The translations under genes and the position numbers were made by a program. A stretch of DNA of 64,000 bases. Origin: Ceratopteris richardii (Eukaryota; Streptophyta; Polypodiopsida; Polypodiales; Pteridaceae). This document shows, piece after piece, positions 31,505-42,374 of this stretch (its first letter is position 1; each line of letters begins with the position of its first letter). The DNA lies in NCBI GenBank assembly GCA_020310875.1, contig MU260055.1:741001-805000 (forward strand), read 5' to 3'. Below the pieces are notes generated by a model. The model was not told the origin of the DNA. It did not search any database and saw nothing but the letters and a program-made list of their open reading frames with translations.

Positions 31505-32551
31505 TGGACACCTTCCATAGATGAGATGGTGCTGCAAATTCCTGCTTCACACCAGCCAAAACTGAGTTGAGGAGTGCAAAGTAGACCTCTCGACCTTTCT
31601 AGGAAGCACAATTAATCACCCAAGTACTTTGGAAGATGGTCCTCAAATTATTGGATCAAAACAAATAACTTTGACATTTACCATGAATAAAAAACTTTCT
31701 ATTTTGGTCACTACACTTTCTCAGAGAAATGAACAAAACTCTTTCTGTGCTAACAATTGAACAAAATCCTTTTGGTCATATCTACTTAACTTGGGTAGCT
31801 AGCTTTTGCAAGTTATTTCACTTTCTTGAAATGTTAAACTATGCAGTGAGAATGATGCTTAAGAAATCAGAGATGTATCCTGACATTTTAGGAGGTTGAC
31901 AATATGTAGACTAGAGAGCACTATTTTGCACATTATGAATGAATGGCTGAGGAAATAAGAATGAAACTTTGTAACATGACAGTAGACTATCTAATAAATC
32001 TATAGCAAATTAAAGCACTGAAAAGGATCAAGTATACACTAAGAAACAGGTAAGATAAGTTCACTATTTTGAGTGGTACATGAGAGAGAAACAAAGATGT
32101 CACATCATCCAAGTGTATGTATTAATGCACATAAATTAAAATGATATTGGCAATCAATGATTGCACAATGTGAGGGGAATGGTAGAGCTATACTGTGAGC
32201 TCAATGTACCATGAAAAACCCCTTCCAATCCCTGCTAATTTGGGCTCACTTCCACGTGACTTGATGAGTCATTTTTATAGCTTTTGAAGTCGATTTTCAA
32301 CATTTGAATTTCAAATTCTACAAAACAAATGTTCCTAGAGTTTAGTAACTCATCTATCATCACTTCTCCACCAAAATATTTCCTAAATGATTCTCCTAAC
32401 TGCTCGTGATTGAAAGATCCTTTTACATATGTATTTACAAAGGATAAAATCAAGCTTCTACATGTGGGCATTCCCATGAGTATGCATGAGCATATATGGA
32501 AACTTATGGCTAGGTAACCAAGTATGTAGGCTTGTGGATATTGCACCAATA
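31505..32551 (-). repeat. 3' LTR of copia C
   Basis: In sense starts TATTGGTGCAATATCC at 32551 after polypurine tract TTGCTAGGGAGC and ends GGTGTCCA(CC) at 31505. Compared with the 5' LTR it seems to lack about 13 terminal bases at the junction with B. It contains sense TATA CTATAAAAATG near 32270-32280, preceded by ATTTGAAATTCAAAT, and followed by a G-box CACGTG near 32253. The middle portion differs from the 5' LTR, so gene conversion or old divergence is possible. Confidence 0.8.
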
Positions 32552-32581
32552 GCTCCCTAGCAAGCCTAACATGCTTGGGCT

Positions 32582-33840
32582 TCAACTCTTCTTGATCTCC
32601 AACAATCCAAACATCATCTTGAACCTATTCAATTTAGTTCCATCCAAAGATTTAGTTAACATATCTGGACATTGTAGATTTGTAGACACATAGCACAATT
32701 GTATATCCTTGCTAAGTAGCTTCTCTCTCACATAATGGTAATGCAATTCAATGTGCTTTGTCCTTGCATGATGCACATTATTAGTAGCCAAATGTAATGA
32801 GCTAGTATTATCTCCAAAGATCATTGGAGTGTTTGTATGTAGACCCAAGTCTGAGTAGAGTAGCTTTAACCACATTGGCTCTTGTGTTGCATTTGCTAGG
32901 CCCCTATATTCAGCTTCAGTTGATGAAATGCCACAGTTGGTTGTTTCTTTGATGACCATGAAATTAACTTAGACCTTGCAAAAGATAAGTATCTAGAGGT
33001 GCTCCTCCTATCATCTTTTGAGCCAGCCCAATCTGCATCAGAGTATAGCTTGATATCCAAGTTAGATGTAAATGGATAAATAGTACTTGATTTATATTAC
33101 CCTTCAAGTACTTTAAGATCCTTTTGGAAGCTTACATGTGAGGTTTTCTTGGTGTGTGCATGAATTGACTCAATGTAATTATTACTCCAAAGCATATATC
33201 CACTCTTGTTAAGGTTGCATAATTGAGACTACCAACAATAATTTGGTAACCTATGATGTCTTCAAGAAGCTCTCATTCATGAGCACTGAGTTTGTGATTC
33301 AATTCCGTAGGTGTATCTGCAATTTTTATCTTCTCCATCTTGAACTTAGTTAACATGTCATGGATGTACTTTCTTTCAGTAATGAAAACACTACATCTAG
33401 GTTTTGATCTTCTTGATGCCATTGGCATTATTTCCTATAATGATAATGTAATCCACATAAACACATAGATAAATAACTTCTAAGTTAGTCTTCTTAATGA
33501 ACAATGAAGAATCTGCCTTACTTGCAACGAAGCCTTGGTCCTGCAAGTATGTGACAAGCCTATGGTTCCAAGCTCTAGGAGCTTGCTTGCTTTAACCCAT
33601 AGAGTTCCCTCCTTAATTTACATACATAATCAGGTTTGTTTTTGTCTTCATATCCTAGTGGTTGAGCCATGTAGACCTTGTCAGATATCCACCCATTAAG
33701 AAATGCATTTTTAACATCTAATTGGTACAAGTTCCAATTCTCTTACTAAGACTTTGATAGTTGGCATCTTAGCCACTGGTGAGAAGGTCTCCTAATGATC
33801 CACTCCATGGGTTTGAGTAAACCCCTTTGCTACTAGCCTT
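32582..33840 (-). pseudogene. Copia C reverse transcriptase and RNase H
   Basis: RNase H end 32582-32959 is a 125-codon frame: SSTEAEYRGLANATQEPMWLKLLYSDLGL, MIFGDNTSSLHLATNNVHHARTKHIELHYHYVREK, DMLTKSLDGTKLNRF. Further right, in broken frames, come YADWAGSKDDRRST (about 33000-33060), FMHTPRKPHM, IGSLNYATLTR, a tail of KYIHDMLTKFKMEKI, and RT with VYVDYIII near 33430-33455, where the second catalytic Asp is Tyr. [16 protein letters not shown] and GYEDKNKP blocks also appear. It is clearly from the K family but heavily decayed. Confidence 0.85.
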
Positions 33841-34510
33841 CCTTTACACCTATTGATTGTGCCGTCTGATTTTTTTTCACTTTGTAAATCCACATGGATC
33901 CTATCACCTTCATGAATGGTTTCTTGGGAACCAAATCCCAGGTGCTATTCTCTTGAAGTGATTTAATTTCCCCCTGCATAGCTTCTCTCTGTTCTTCCTT
34001 CTTGTTAGCTTCTTCAAATGTAGATGGTTCCTCTAACATAGACTCTTTAGTCATATAAATAGAATGCTTAGTGACTAGTGATGTGTCATAGACATACTTT
34101 ATGGGTTTCTTGCTTTCCCTTTGAGATCTTCTAAATGCTTGTTTGGATTACTCTAGAATTTCTTCCAATCTTTTAGTCTTTTCTTTGCCCTTTGACTTCA
34201 AAGCGTTGAATTATTCAAGGTTGAGTTTTTCTTCATCTTTTGAATTGATATCTTCAAATGTATATGGTTCTTCCTTGGTCAGATTTGGAAAATCATTCTC
34301 CAAATCATAGGGTAGTTTTATTTTCCTCAAACCAAGAGTTATTTTCATCAAATAACACATCCCTGCTAAGTGTAAATTGTTTGTTAGTGGGATTATATAA
34401 CTTATATCCTTTCTAATTCTGATCATAGCCAATAAATATGCATCTTTCAGCTTTTGGATCAAGCTTTCCCCTAATCTATGAGGGTATGTGTGCATAAGTA
34501 ATACACCCAA
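33833..34510 (-). pseudogene. Copia C integrase C-terminus and linker to RT
   Basis: 33833-34054 reads TKESMLEEPSTFEEANKKEEQREAMQGEIKSLQENSTWDLVPKKPFMKVIGSMWIYKVKKN (key: NSTWDLVPKKP, VIGSMWIYK), the start of RT. 34211-34510 is shifted between frames but has RKIKLPYDLENDFPNLTKEEPYTFED, matching the KLPYDLEEEFPSLTKEEP linker of K. Frame breaks separate the pieces. Confidence 0.8.
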
Positions 34511-34589
34511 AGATCTTACAATGATCTAAAGAAGGTCTCCTGCCATTCCATGCCTCATAAGGTGTCATCAGACTTGTATGGAAGCCTAT

Positions 34590-35286
34590 TGGTTAGGTAA
34601 GTAGGTATGGAAACAGCCTTTGTCCATAGATAATTAAGGAGTTTTTTCTCATTCAACATTGATCTTGCAGTCTCTATGATTAATCTATTTCTTCTCTCTA
34701 CCATTCCATTCTATTCAAGAGTGTACCTTGTTGTAGTCTCTCTCTTTATGCCTCTGTCCTATAAGGAGTCAAACTCATGTGAGAAATACTCACCATCTCC
34801 ATCAGATCTAAGCCTTTCAAACTTTTACCTGCTTGATTCTCAACCAATGTCAAATACTTCTTGAAAAACGTTAAGACTTCATCTTTATGCTTCATAAAAT
34901 AAAGTATTGTCCACCTACTATAGTCATCTATGAATGAAACATAATACCTTGAGCCTAAAATTGATGGCTCTCTACTAGGACCCCACACATCTATGTGTAC
35001 AAGCTCCAAGTGGTCTTCATACATGTATCCTCTTTTGTTGAATGGTTGCCTATGTGACTTGCCAAATTGGCATGCTCCACATTTGTAAATCATGTGTTGC
35101 TTGGACACATTTGGGATGCCAAGCACACTCTGATCCTAGCATATTTGCTTCAATGTCCTTTTCACCTATATGACCTAGTCTCTTATGCCATATCTCCAAT
35201 TCAAATAGGGTTTGGTCCTTGTAGTTGAAGAGAGCAATATTTCTTGTATCTTCAACTTCAAAGGTAATTATGAAGTGCACTGTCAA
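34590..35286 (-). pseudogene. Copia C GAG-pre-integrase and integrase core
   Basis: 35050-35286: VEDTRNIALFNYKDQTLFELEIWHKRLGHIGEK, closely matching K. 34746-35126: NVSKQHMIYKCGACQFGKSHRQPF, LELVHIDVWGPSREPSILGSRYYVSFIDDYSRWTILYFMKHKDEV (first Asp kept), then a frameshift at the second Asp region (KGLDLMEMVS in place of RLDGDGEYF). The Glu region appears in another frame near 34680-34740. The sequence stops matching right of 35286. Confidence 0.88.
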
Positions 35287-35769
35287 CTGAAGACAACTTC
35301 AAAGACTACTATCTGATTCAAATGAGGCTCATTATTACTTGTTCACATGAACCTATGTGTGCATGTGCCTTTGTCTCATGTCCTACATACGCGCAAACTA
35401 TTTAGTTCTCATTTATAAGTTTTAATACTTCTGCTCATGCAATTGCATTCAGGAAGAAGAAGTTTATACATACATGAGAGGGGTTCACATGTGCAAATTT
35501 TTTCTTTTACAAGTAGTTTATGAAAATCTACACGCTCTATTGTATTATTGAGTACACCAAAATAAAGTTGAATGTTAGTCTCATGATCCAACTTGAATGG
35601 GACCATGCTTTAACTTATATGTAACTCTTGGAGTCACTCTTTACTCCACACCTTAACACATGTTTCTGCATTAGAGTGTATTATCCTCACTCACTCACAT
35701 GTAGTAGGAAAAGGCATAAGACGTCATAACTTTATGAGATAAGCTCCTTCATTGATACAAAAGATAAAT
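35287..35769. other. Unassigned sequence between C and E
   Basis: Neither C nor E coding can be read here. It may hold the remains of C's protease region or a 5' portion of E, but I see no motif. No LTR terminus is evident. Confidence 0.35.
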
Positions 35770-36199
35770 TTTTAAGTAGGTTATGGCACCAACGATTAGG
35801 GCATCTCGGATTTGCAGTTTTGAAGGAGATGCAAAAAACAGGGATGGTGGCTCATTTCCCTACATTTTTAGAGTTGCAGGAACCTTTTGAATCTTGCATG
35901 ATGGGCAAGCAACAACGAAAGGCATTTCCACGAGAGACCAACAATCGATCTCAAGCTCCTCTAGAGTTGGTACATACTGATCTCAGTAGTAAAATGATTA
36001 CACCTACTTTAGGAGGATCTTTCTACTTTTTGTTGTTAGTCCACAATTATAGTAGAAAGATGTGGGTTTATTTCATTCAAGAGAAGGTTGATGCTTTTGA
36101 ACAATTTAAAACAAGGCATAAGTATGTGGAAAATGAATCACGAAAGAAATTGAAGAAATTCAGAACAAATAGAGGAGGTGAACTCTTGTCAACATAATT
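35770..36199 (+). pseudogene. Copia E GAG-pre-integrase and integrase, truncated
   Basis: LWHQRLGHLGFAVLKEMQK, then FESCMMGKQQRKAFPRE, LELVHTDLSSKMITPTLGGSFYFLLLVHNYSRKMWVYFIQEKVDAF and KLKKFRTNRGGEL. The first Asp is in VHTDL; the second normally lies in R-S/T-D-R/N-G-G-E but reads R-T-N-R-G-G-E, so Asp is replaced by Asn. A stop follows at 36197-36199, and the Glu region is deleted. Confidence 0.85.
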
Positions 36200-36585
36200 C
36201 CATAATCATTGTAAGGAGCATAACACTTAGTAGAAGGTAAAGGTAAATCTACTATCTCATCAAACAAAGACATATATCACCTTGTGCCTATCAAAAGACA
36301 GGTTAAAGTTGAGGAGGAGGAAACATATGATGATGAAATTTCCTCAGAAAAAAGCCAACCAGTTGTAGCCGCACAGTGTAAGCCACTACCAACGTGGGTG
36401 CAATAGCTCTTTGATGATCGCAATCCATATGTTGATGTACCAGAATCATCCTCGAGTGGATTACGAGGATCAAAGAGAATAGAGGAGCAAATAAGAGCCT
36501 CAGAAAACATTGTTAACATGGCTCTAATGGTAGATATCATGGGCTCGATAAAGGAACCTACCACCATTGAAGAAGCCCTTGATGA
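36200..36585 (+). pseudogene. Copia E integrase C-terminal linker, degenerate
   Basis: Plus-strand text with several frame breaks that keeps EEEETYDDEISSEKSQPVV-like acidic linker sequence and SSGLRGSKRIEEQIRASENIVNMALM, then EPTTIEEALDD just before the RT. There is no catalytic motif. The position between integrase and RT supports the call. Confidence 0.55.
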
Positions 36586-37543
36586 TTAGGGTTGGAGAGC
36601 AGTAATGCAGTCTAAGTATGATAGTATACTAAAAAATGATACATGGGATCTAGTCAACTTGCCACCAAAGAAGAAGGTAATAGGTACTAAATGGATTTGG
36701 AAAGCTAAGTATAAAGCAACCAGTACATTACAAAAGTATAAGGCAAGATTAGTTGCATAGGGGTTTTCACAAATCAAAGGTTTTGATGTTCAATAAACTT
36801 TTCCACCAATAGCATGCATGACAACTATTCAGACGGTACTTGTAGTAGCTACACAAAAGGCCTCACCTATTTTTGAGATGGATGTCAAATTTGCACATTT
36901 GAATGGTCACCTCAAGGAGGAGGTATATGTATCTCAATCACCAAGTTTTGAGGTGCCCAATTAAGAAAATAGATTTTGCAGGTTGAAGAAAGCTTTGTAT
37001 GGATTTAAGCAAGCACCACGTGCTTGGTACTAATGGATAGATAACTTTTTCAAAAATATGGGTTTTGAAAGAAATACTTCTGATGCTAACTTATATGTAA
37101 TGAAAAAAGATAGCAAGCTAGTTGTTGTCATTGTATATGTAGATGATTTGATTACATGTTATCATCAGGAACTCATCAATCAAACTCGGATCAGCTTGGG
37201 AACTGAGTTTGAAATGACATACTTAGGTCTACTCCATTTTCGTCTAGGAATAGAAGTATGGCAAAGAAAGGATGGCATTTTCATCTCACAACAAAAATAT
37301 GCCAAAGAAATTATCAAGGCATTTGGAATGATGGACTGCAAACCAACTAGCCCACCTATGGAGGTAAATCATAAGCTATCTATGGATGATAACATGCCTG
37401 ATGTAGATCCTAAGAAGTATAGGAAGCTTGTTGGAAGTCTTATTTTTCTGTGCAACACTAGAATAGACATTTGCTATGTTGTTGGAGTGTTAAGTAGGTT
37501 TTCCAACAAACCTAAGGAGAGTCACTCGAATGTTGGATTGTGA
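36586..37543 (+). pseudogene. Copia E reverse transcriptase
   Basis: Broken N-terminal part: WDLVNLPPKKKVIGTKWIWKAKYKA, YKARLVA-stop-GFSQIKGFDVQ, FEMDVKFAHLNGHLKEEVYV and [18 protein letters not shown]. Then a 161-codon open frame at 37058-37543: GFERNTSDANLYVMKKDSKLVVVIVYVDDLITC (YVDD intact), FEMTYLGLLHFRLGIEVWQ and YRKLVGSLIFLCNTRIDICYVVGVLSRF. In-frame stops occur near 36760, 36796, 36963 and 37032. Confidence 0.9.
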
Positions 37544-37567
37544 ATTCTAAGGTACATTGCAAGAACC

Positions 37568-38077
37568 TTGGATTTTGGTATTTTTTATACCATAGGTGAT
37601 ACACTTCAAGGATATTGTGATTCAAATTGGGCTAGAGATTGTGATTCTAGAAAATTAGTTTCTGGATATTGTTTCTCACTTGGTTCAGGAATATTTTCTT
37701 GGATAAGTAGGAAGCAACCAACTCTCGCACTCTCCTCCACTGAAGCAGAGTACCAAGCAACTTGTTTTGCTTCTTGTGAGGCAATGTGGTTAAGGGGAAC
37801 TCTTGCAAATGTAGGCTTTTCATTAAATATGGCGACTGTAATCAAGTGTGATAATCAAATTTGTATGGCCATTGCAAAGAACCCGGTATTTCATGCTTGC
37901 ACCAAGCATATAGAAGTACAATACCATTATGTTCGTGAGCTAATTGAAGATGAAATTGTGGAGCTAGAATATTTCCCAATAGAGGCAAATTGTGCTGACA
38001 TATTTACTAAAGCACTTGGAAGAGAGCAGCTCAACAGGCATCTTCCACAGATGGGCATAGAAATGAGACTTACTTGA
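37568..38077 (+). pseudogene. Copia E RNase H
   Basis: 169-codon open frame with LQGYCDSNWARDCDSRKLVSGY (first Asp; usual D-S-D-W-A-G), SSTEAEYQA (Glu), IKCDNQICMAIAKNPVFHACTKHIEVQYHYVREL (third Asp) and ADIFTKALGREQLNRH. The best preserved part of E. The stop at 38075-38077 is about 15 bases before the polypurine tract. Confidence 0.9.
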
Positions 38078-38093
38078 ATTATCATTCAGTAAA

Positions 38094-38106
38094 CACTGAG
38101 GGGGGG
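38094..38106 (+). other. Polypurine tract of copia E
   Basis: ACTGAGGGGGGG directly before TGTTAGTATATG, the start of the 3' LTR at 38107. Confidence 0.85.
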
Positions 38107-38617
38107 TGTTAGTATATGATCAATGTCTACCCCTCATGATTGTATGCACATTTTGTAAGGCCCCCATTATGGGGAGAAGCCAAGCATGCATTACCCAATT
38201 GATGGGAATCCCAACTTGCATGTTGGATGAAGATCTTATTGGACCATCTACGGTATTTGTAAATAAAAAATCATTTATATTTGTTAGGTCAGTTTAACTG
38301 ACCTAATCCGTGTATGGAAACTATGCGGATAATAGCCAAACATGCTCCATTGCCCATGTATAACCATTCATGGAAGGCTACCCACTATCCTATATATACA
38401 TGACTTTTGCACTACCTGAGACATCGAATCGAGCCAGCATACCTCTATCTTGTTTCTCCCTATCTAGAGTTGTCTAGATCACCATTTAAGCTCTACCTTG
38501 AGAGCACATGGGTGGACAACACCATCATCTTTGTACTTGCTGTTAGTAGAAAAATTGTTGAGATTCTCATATATCTGTTATCTTCTCTATTGCTCCTGTG
38601 CTATATTGCGTAACTAT
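38107..38617 (+). repeat. 3' LTR of copia E
   Basis: Starts TGTTAGTATATGATC after the polypurine tract. A TATA-like CTATATATA lies near 38390-38398. It ends near GCGTAACTA at 38610-38618, where C's gag text begins (on the minus strand); the end is inferred because the 5' LTR is missing. About 510 bases. Confidence 0.65.
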
Positions 38618-38621
38618 TGTC

Positions 38622-38705
38622 TTAGAAATCCTTCATCCTTAGGGACCATGCTGGATAATTGCCTCTTTCCAATTTCTCAATGAATGATGGAAATCCATCT
38701 CCCAT
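38622..38705 (-). pseudogene. Copia C gag N-terminus
   Basis: From ATG at 38705-38703: MGDGFPSFIEKLERGNYPAW then SLRM, matching the gag start of K and J. It is cut after about 25 codons at the junction with E. It lies 14 bases after the primer site, as in K. Confidence 0.85.
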
Positions 38706-38719
38706 TTTGCCTTGATGTT

Positions 38720-38731
38720 GCTCTCATACCA
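38720..38731 (-). other. Primer binding site of copia C
   Basis: Sense TGGTATGAGAGC, one base different from TGGTATCAGAGC (initiator Met tRNA). It sits 3 bases inside the 5' LTR end. Confidence 0.85.
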
Positions 38732-38734
38732 CTA

Positions 38735-40008
38735 TTGGAGGAGATGGTGGACACCTTCCAAAGATGAGATGATGCTACAAATATCTGCATCACAACAGCC
38801 AAAACTGAGTTGAGGAGTGCAAAATAGACCTCTTGATCTTTCTAGGAAGCACAAGTAATCACCCAAGTACTTTGGAAGATGATCCTCAAATCATTGGATC
38901 AAAGCAGATAATTTTGACATTTACCATGAATTAAAAACTTTCTATTTTGGTCACTACACCTGCTCGGAGAAATGAATAGTGCTCTTTCTTTGCTAATAAT
39001 TGAACAACATCCTTTTGGGCCTATCTAACTAACTTTTCTAGCTAAGCTTTGCAAGTTATTTTGCTTGAAATGATAAACTATGCACTGAGAATGATGCTTA
39101 ACAAATCAGAGATGTATCCCGACATTTTAGGAGGTTGACAATATGCAGACCAGAGAGCACTATTTTGCACATTACTCTAGAATTTCTAAGGCAATAAGAA
39201 TGAAACTTTGTCCCATGAAAATAGACTATCCAATAAACCTACAACAAGTTAAACCACTCAAAATGATCAAGTATACACTGAGAAATAGATCAGAGAAGTT
39301 CATTGTTCTGAGTGGTACATGACAGAGAAACAGAGATGACACATGATCAAAGTGTATGTATTAATGCACACAAATTACAATGATATTGGCAATGAATGAT
39401 TGCACAATGTGAGGGAAATGGTAGATCTATAGTGTGAGCTCAATGTGCCATGAAAACCCCCTTCAAATCTCTTCTAATTTAGGTTCACTTCCACACAACT
39501 TGATGAGTCATTTTTATAGCTAAAGTTGGAGCCAATTTTCAATAACATTTCTTGTGAACCTCAATTTTTTGCTTAGCCTAAGTTGAAAGGTAGTGTATCT
39601 TTAGACAGCCAGTTGCTTTTCATATGAACTCCAAATGGTGTGTTTTTTAGCTTTCTAGAAAACTAGGAGTCTCTAACATGGGTAGACCAAGTTTTAGAGC
39701 CATTGCAACTCAGAGGTGCACCTAAATCAGGTTTTAATAAGCATACATCTTATAGGATAGTTTGTAAAAGAGGTTTCTAACTTCCATTGTGTGTATTGGA
39801 GTCAAATTTCTCTACATTTTGGTATCAGAGCTTTGTTAAGGATGACGTTGAAGCCTTCTAAGACTTTGAAGTCAAACAAGAAAAGTAAAAATCTATCATT
39901 TTAGGTCATATTACCATGATGAAGATGTTCCCATGAGTATGCATGAGGATATATGGAAACTCATGGCTAGATAACCAAGTATGTAGGCTTGTGAATATTG
40001 CACCAACA
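38735..40008 (-). repeat. 5' LTR of copia C
   Basis: In sense starts TGTTGGTGCAATATTCACAAG at 40008 (key word TGTTGGTGCAATATTC) and ends CATCTCCTCCAA at 38735. TATA CTATAAAAATG (sense) lies near 39508-39518. The outer parts match the 3' LTR (31505-32551), but a stretch of about 400 bases upstream of the TATA differs, making this copy about 220 bases longer. It is related to K's LTR by its first 30 bases. Confidence 0.8.
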
Positions 40009-40560
40009 CTATCTGCCTTTGAAGCTTGATATCCAATCTCATTTAAGAACTTCACAAGTCTGTAATTCCAAATGCTTGGGGATTGCTTCAAAGCAACAAA
40101 GCTCTTTTGAGCATACACACACAATATAGTCCATTTGGAACTTTGAAGCCATCTAGTTGCTGTATACTTCATCTGCAATGTATCAATTTAAAAAAGCATT
40201 TTTTACATTGAATTGTGATAAATTGCATCTTTTGCAAGCTACAAATATCAATGTTCTAATGGTAGAAATTTTATCCACTGGACAATAATTTCTACCATAG
40301 TCCACACCTTGTGTCTGAGCATATCCTTTGAATACTCATCTAGCTTTGTATCTAGAAAACTTTCCATCTACAAATAGTTTTGTTTTATACACCCATCTAT
40401 ATCTAATTGACTTTTGATTCCTTGGTCTAGGTACCAAGTCCCATGTATCATTCTCAAGTAGAGAATCATGATTTTCCTTCTCTTTGCCTTAAGCTTTTGC
40501 ATATGTTGAAGGGTTTTCACTTATTTGTAACATGTATGCATAATCATTAGACCTACAAGG
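40009..40560 (-). pseudogene. Copia B RT N-terminal part
   Basis: Minus-strand text, right half of B: a linker YAYMLQISENPSTY, then NDTWDLVPRPRNQKSIRYRWVYKTKLFVDGKFSRYKARWVFKGYAQTQGVDYGRNYCPVDKISTIRTLIF, LSQFNVKNAFLN, CVCSKELCCFEAIPKHLEL-like decayed ALYGLKQAP region (ALKQSPSIWNYRLVKFLNEIGYQASKADS in another frame). It joins 31504 across element C. It stops at 40560 against gypsy F, so B is 5' truncated there. Confidence 0.85.
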
Positions 40561-41992
40561 TTGTGTTCAATTCCGCCAATTTCTGCATTGTTTTATCCAC
40601 CATTTGTTGCCTCTTCTCTATCCACTCATCAAACTCCTGTAGGGACTTCTTGACCTTCTATATTTCCACCGACTCTTGTTGGTGAAACTAAGACAACACT
40701 TCTTCATGCTCTTGTATTTTTCCTTGCAGTTCCTCTTGTAAGCTTTGAACCTGAGACTTCAGGACCTGATACTCATCAGAGTTTAATATATCAATAAGTA
40801 ACTTCTGTTCCTTCAACAAGCCATCTTGCCTTACTATAAATTTATACACCTCATCCAACTTCTGTTGTATCTCAAACACTTCTGCACTAACTTCAGGATT
40901 TGATTGAGACACCTATTGTAGAGAAACCTTATCTACCACAGCTTTCAACACAGGTTCCAATTTGCGTTTCTTGGACAGTTTAAAGCTTTTGTCCATCATC
41001 TTGGGCTGCTTGATGTCTTTTGATACATTAATTGATGTTTCAAAACTCATACCTTTACAAGTTTCTTCCTTGAACTTCTTTACCAATGAAACAACCTAAG
41101 CAACTTTGTATCCAGCCTTCAACAAATCACTATTTGTTTCATCCAATTGGTCCTCCTCTCTTACATGATCATAATCCTTCTTCTAAAGTATTGGGGAATC
41201 AGTCTGTTGGTCCTGTATGTTTGGCCAGACAACCTCGTTTCTCTCTACTTTCTATACAAACTGGAATAACACTGCAAGATATGCTGCTAATCTACTATTA
41301 GCTTGTGCCTTCTACTTATCCGAGGAGAATACTTCACTATACATTCTATCAATTATCGAGTGAGCCCAACTGACACTTCCCCCTTTCTCTGCCCAACATA
41401 ATGGTGCAAAATTTTCCTTAGACATGTAATCGTATTTTATTATAAAGCATAACCTCTCAACATACCATTTAAGCTCCTCTTTGCGCACATAGGATGCATT
41501 TTTTAACATGTAATACTGGTGACCTTCTTCACGAGGGCCAAATTCCTTCATGAATGCCTCCTCAGGACATTTAGGCATGATGGGCTCCTTAAGAAGAGGT
41601 ACTTTAAAAAATTCTGCAATTAATTCAGGAGAAAACTTCATCTATCGAGACAATTGTCCTTTCTTCTTCCTCATGATATCCATTTGAATCTTAGCATAGT
41701 AATTCAGTCTCCATCTTGCCCAAGGTAGTGATGCAAACTCGAACAAGGAAATACAATGTAGCGAGATAGCAGCCAATGGTACACTCATGTCAATCTCTAC
41801 TTTAAAATCTACGAAGGGCTCCATAAGCGATTGCGTTAATTTGCTTGCCGATGTCGGAGTTTGAGCATCATCTTCTTCCTCTTGCAACAAACTATCGCTC
41901 TCTTCTATAGAAGATTCCTCTTTATGAGCCACCACTTCTCTCTTGCATGCTCTACCCCTCATTTCTGTCGTGTCTATGCTCGTTTTGTGCAT
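40561..41992 (-). pseudogene. Extra ORF downstream of gypsy F integrase
   Basis: About 475 codons' worth of minus-strand coding in pieces. 41642-41992 starts MHKTSIDTTEMRGRACKRE, with an acidic stretch SIEESDSLLQEEEDD; a TAG then ATG in the same frame leads to 41312-41641 (MKFSPELIAEFFKVPLLKEP, YYMLKNASYVRKEELKWYVERL). After frame breaks comes a basic KSFKLSKKRKLEP (nuclear-signal-like) near 40960, then a heptad-rich coiled coil at 40688-40912 (FEIQQKLDEVYKFIVRQDGLL, VLKSQVQSLQEELQGKI). I see no signal peptide or transmembrane segment, so an envelope role is not supported. Function unknown. Confidence 0.55.
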
Positions 41993-42374
41993 GTAAAAAC
42001 CTGATTCAAATGTAGGACTTTATTGCGACAACACGAACCCAACATCAGGTAATCATACGACACTACTATTCACACACATAACACCACCTTTCCATAATTC
42101 ATAACATCAATCAAAGCCTTCACACAATGATTTGAATTCTGCCCACAAATTGATGCAATAATTTAAAATATTCTTGTGCCTTCCTTTTTCCATTGACAAA
42201 TTTCCGAGGACAAATAATCTGACAAAACAATCCATACCAACAAACACCAATATGAGATTTTTTGAGTGAAAAAAGTCCCATTGAGAAAATTCTGAACGAG
42301 TAGGATCTGATTGAGTAACTTCCAACATACCAAGATCCTGTAACTCTTGCCATGTAAAATCCGATTGAACAAGA
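41993..42374 (-). other. Spacer between gypsy F integrase and extra ORF
   Basis: No domain read. Overlapping short frames on the minus strand have no recognisable motif. Could hold a splice site or promoter for the extra ORF, but none can be supported. Confidence 0.35.

Larger units (their letters stand above)
35770..38617 (+). mobile_element. 5'-truncated copia E inside copia C
   Basis: Plus-strand copia of a different lineage, retaining GAG-pre-integrase to RNase H, a polypurine tract and a 3' LTR. Gag, protease and the 5' LTR are missing. It lies between C's integrase (35286) and C's gag start (38622), so it interrupts C. No target duplication can be confirmed because the left end is truncated. 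Confidence 0.85.
31505..40008 (-). mobile_element. Copia element C inserted in the RT of copia B
   Basis: Minus-strand element with 3' LTR 31505-32551, RNase H/RT/integrase 32582-35286, gag start 38622-38705, primer site 38720-38731 and 5' LTR 38735-40008. B's RT protein ends ...QASKADS at 40009 and resumes SLLVKAS at 31504, so removing C restores B's frame. The MGDGFPS gag start and the LTR start TGTTGGTGCAATATTC place it in the same family as K and J. Its middle (gag, protease) is replaced by about 480 unassigned bases and copia E. Confidence 0.9.

Noticed and set aside
40561..41992. Calling the extra ORF of gypsy F an envelope gene
   Set aside because: No signal peptide, transmembrane helix or cleavage site is visible; only the position is right.
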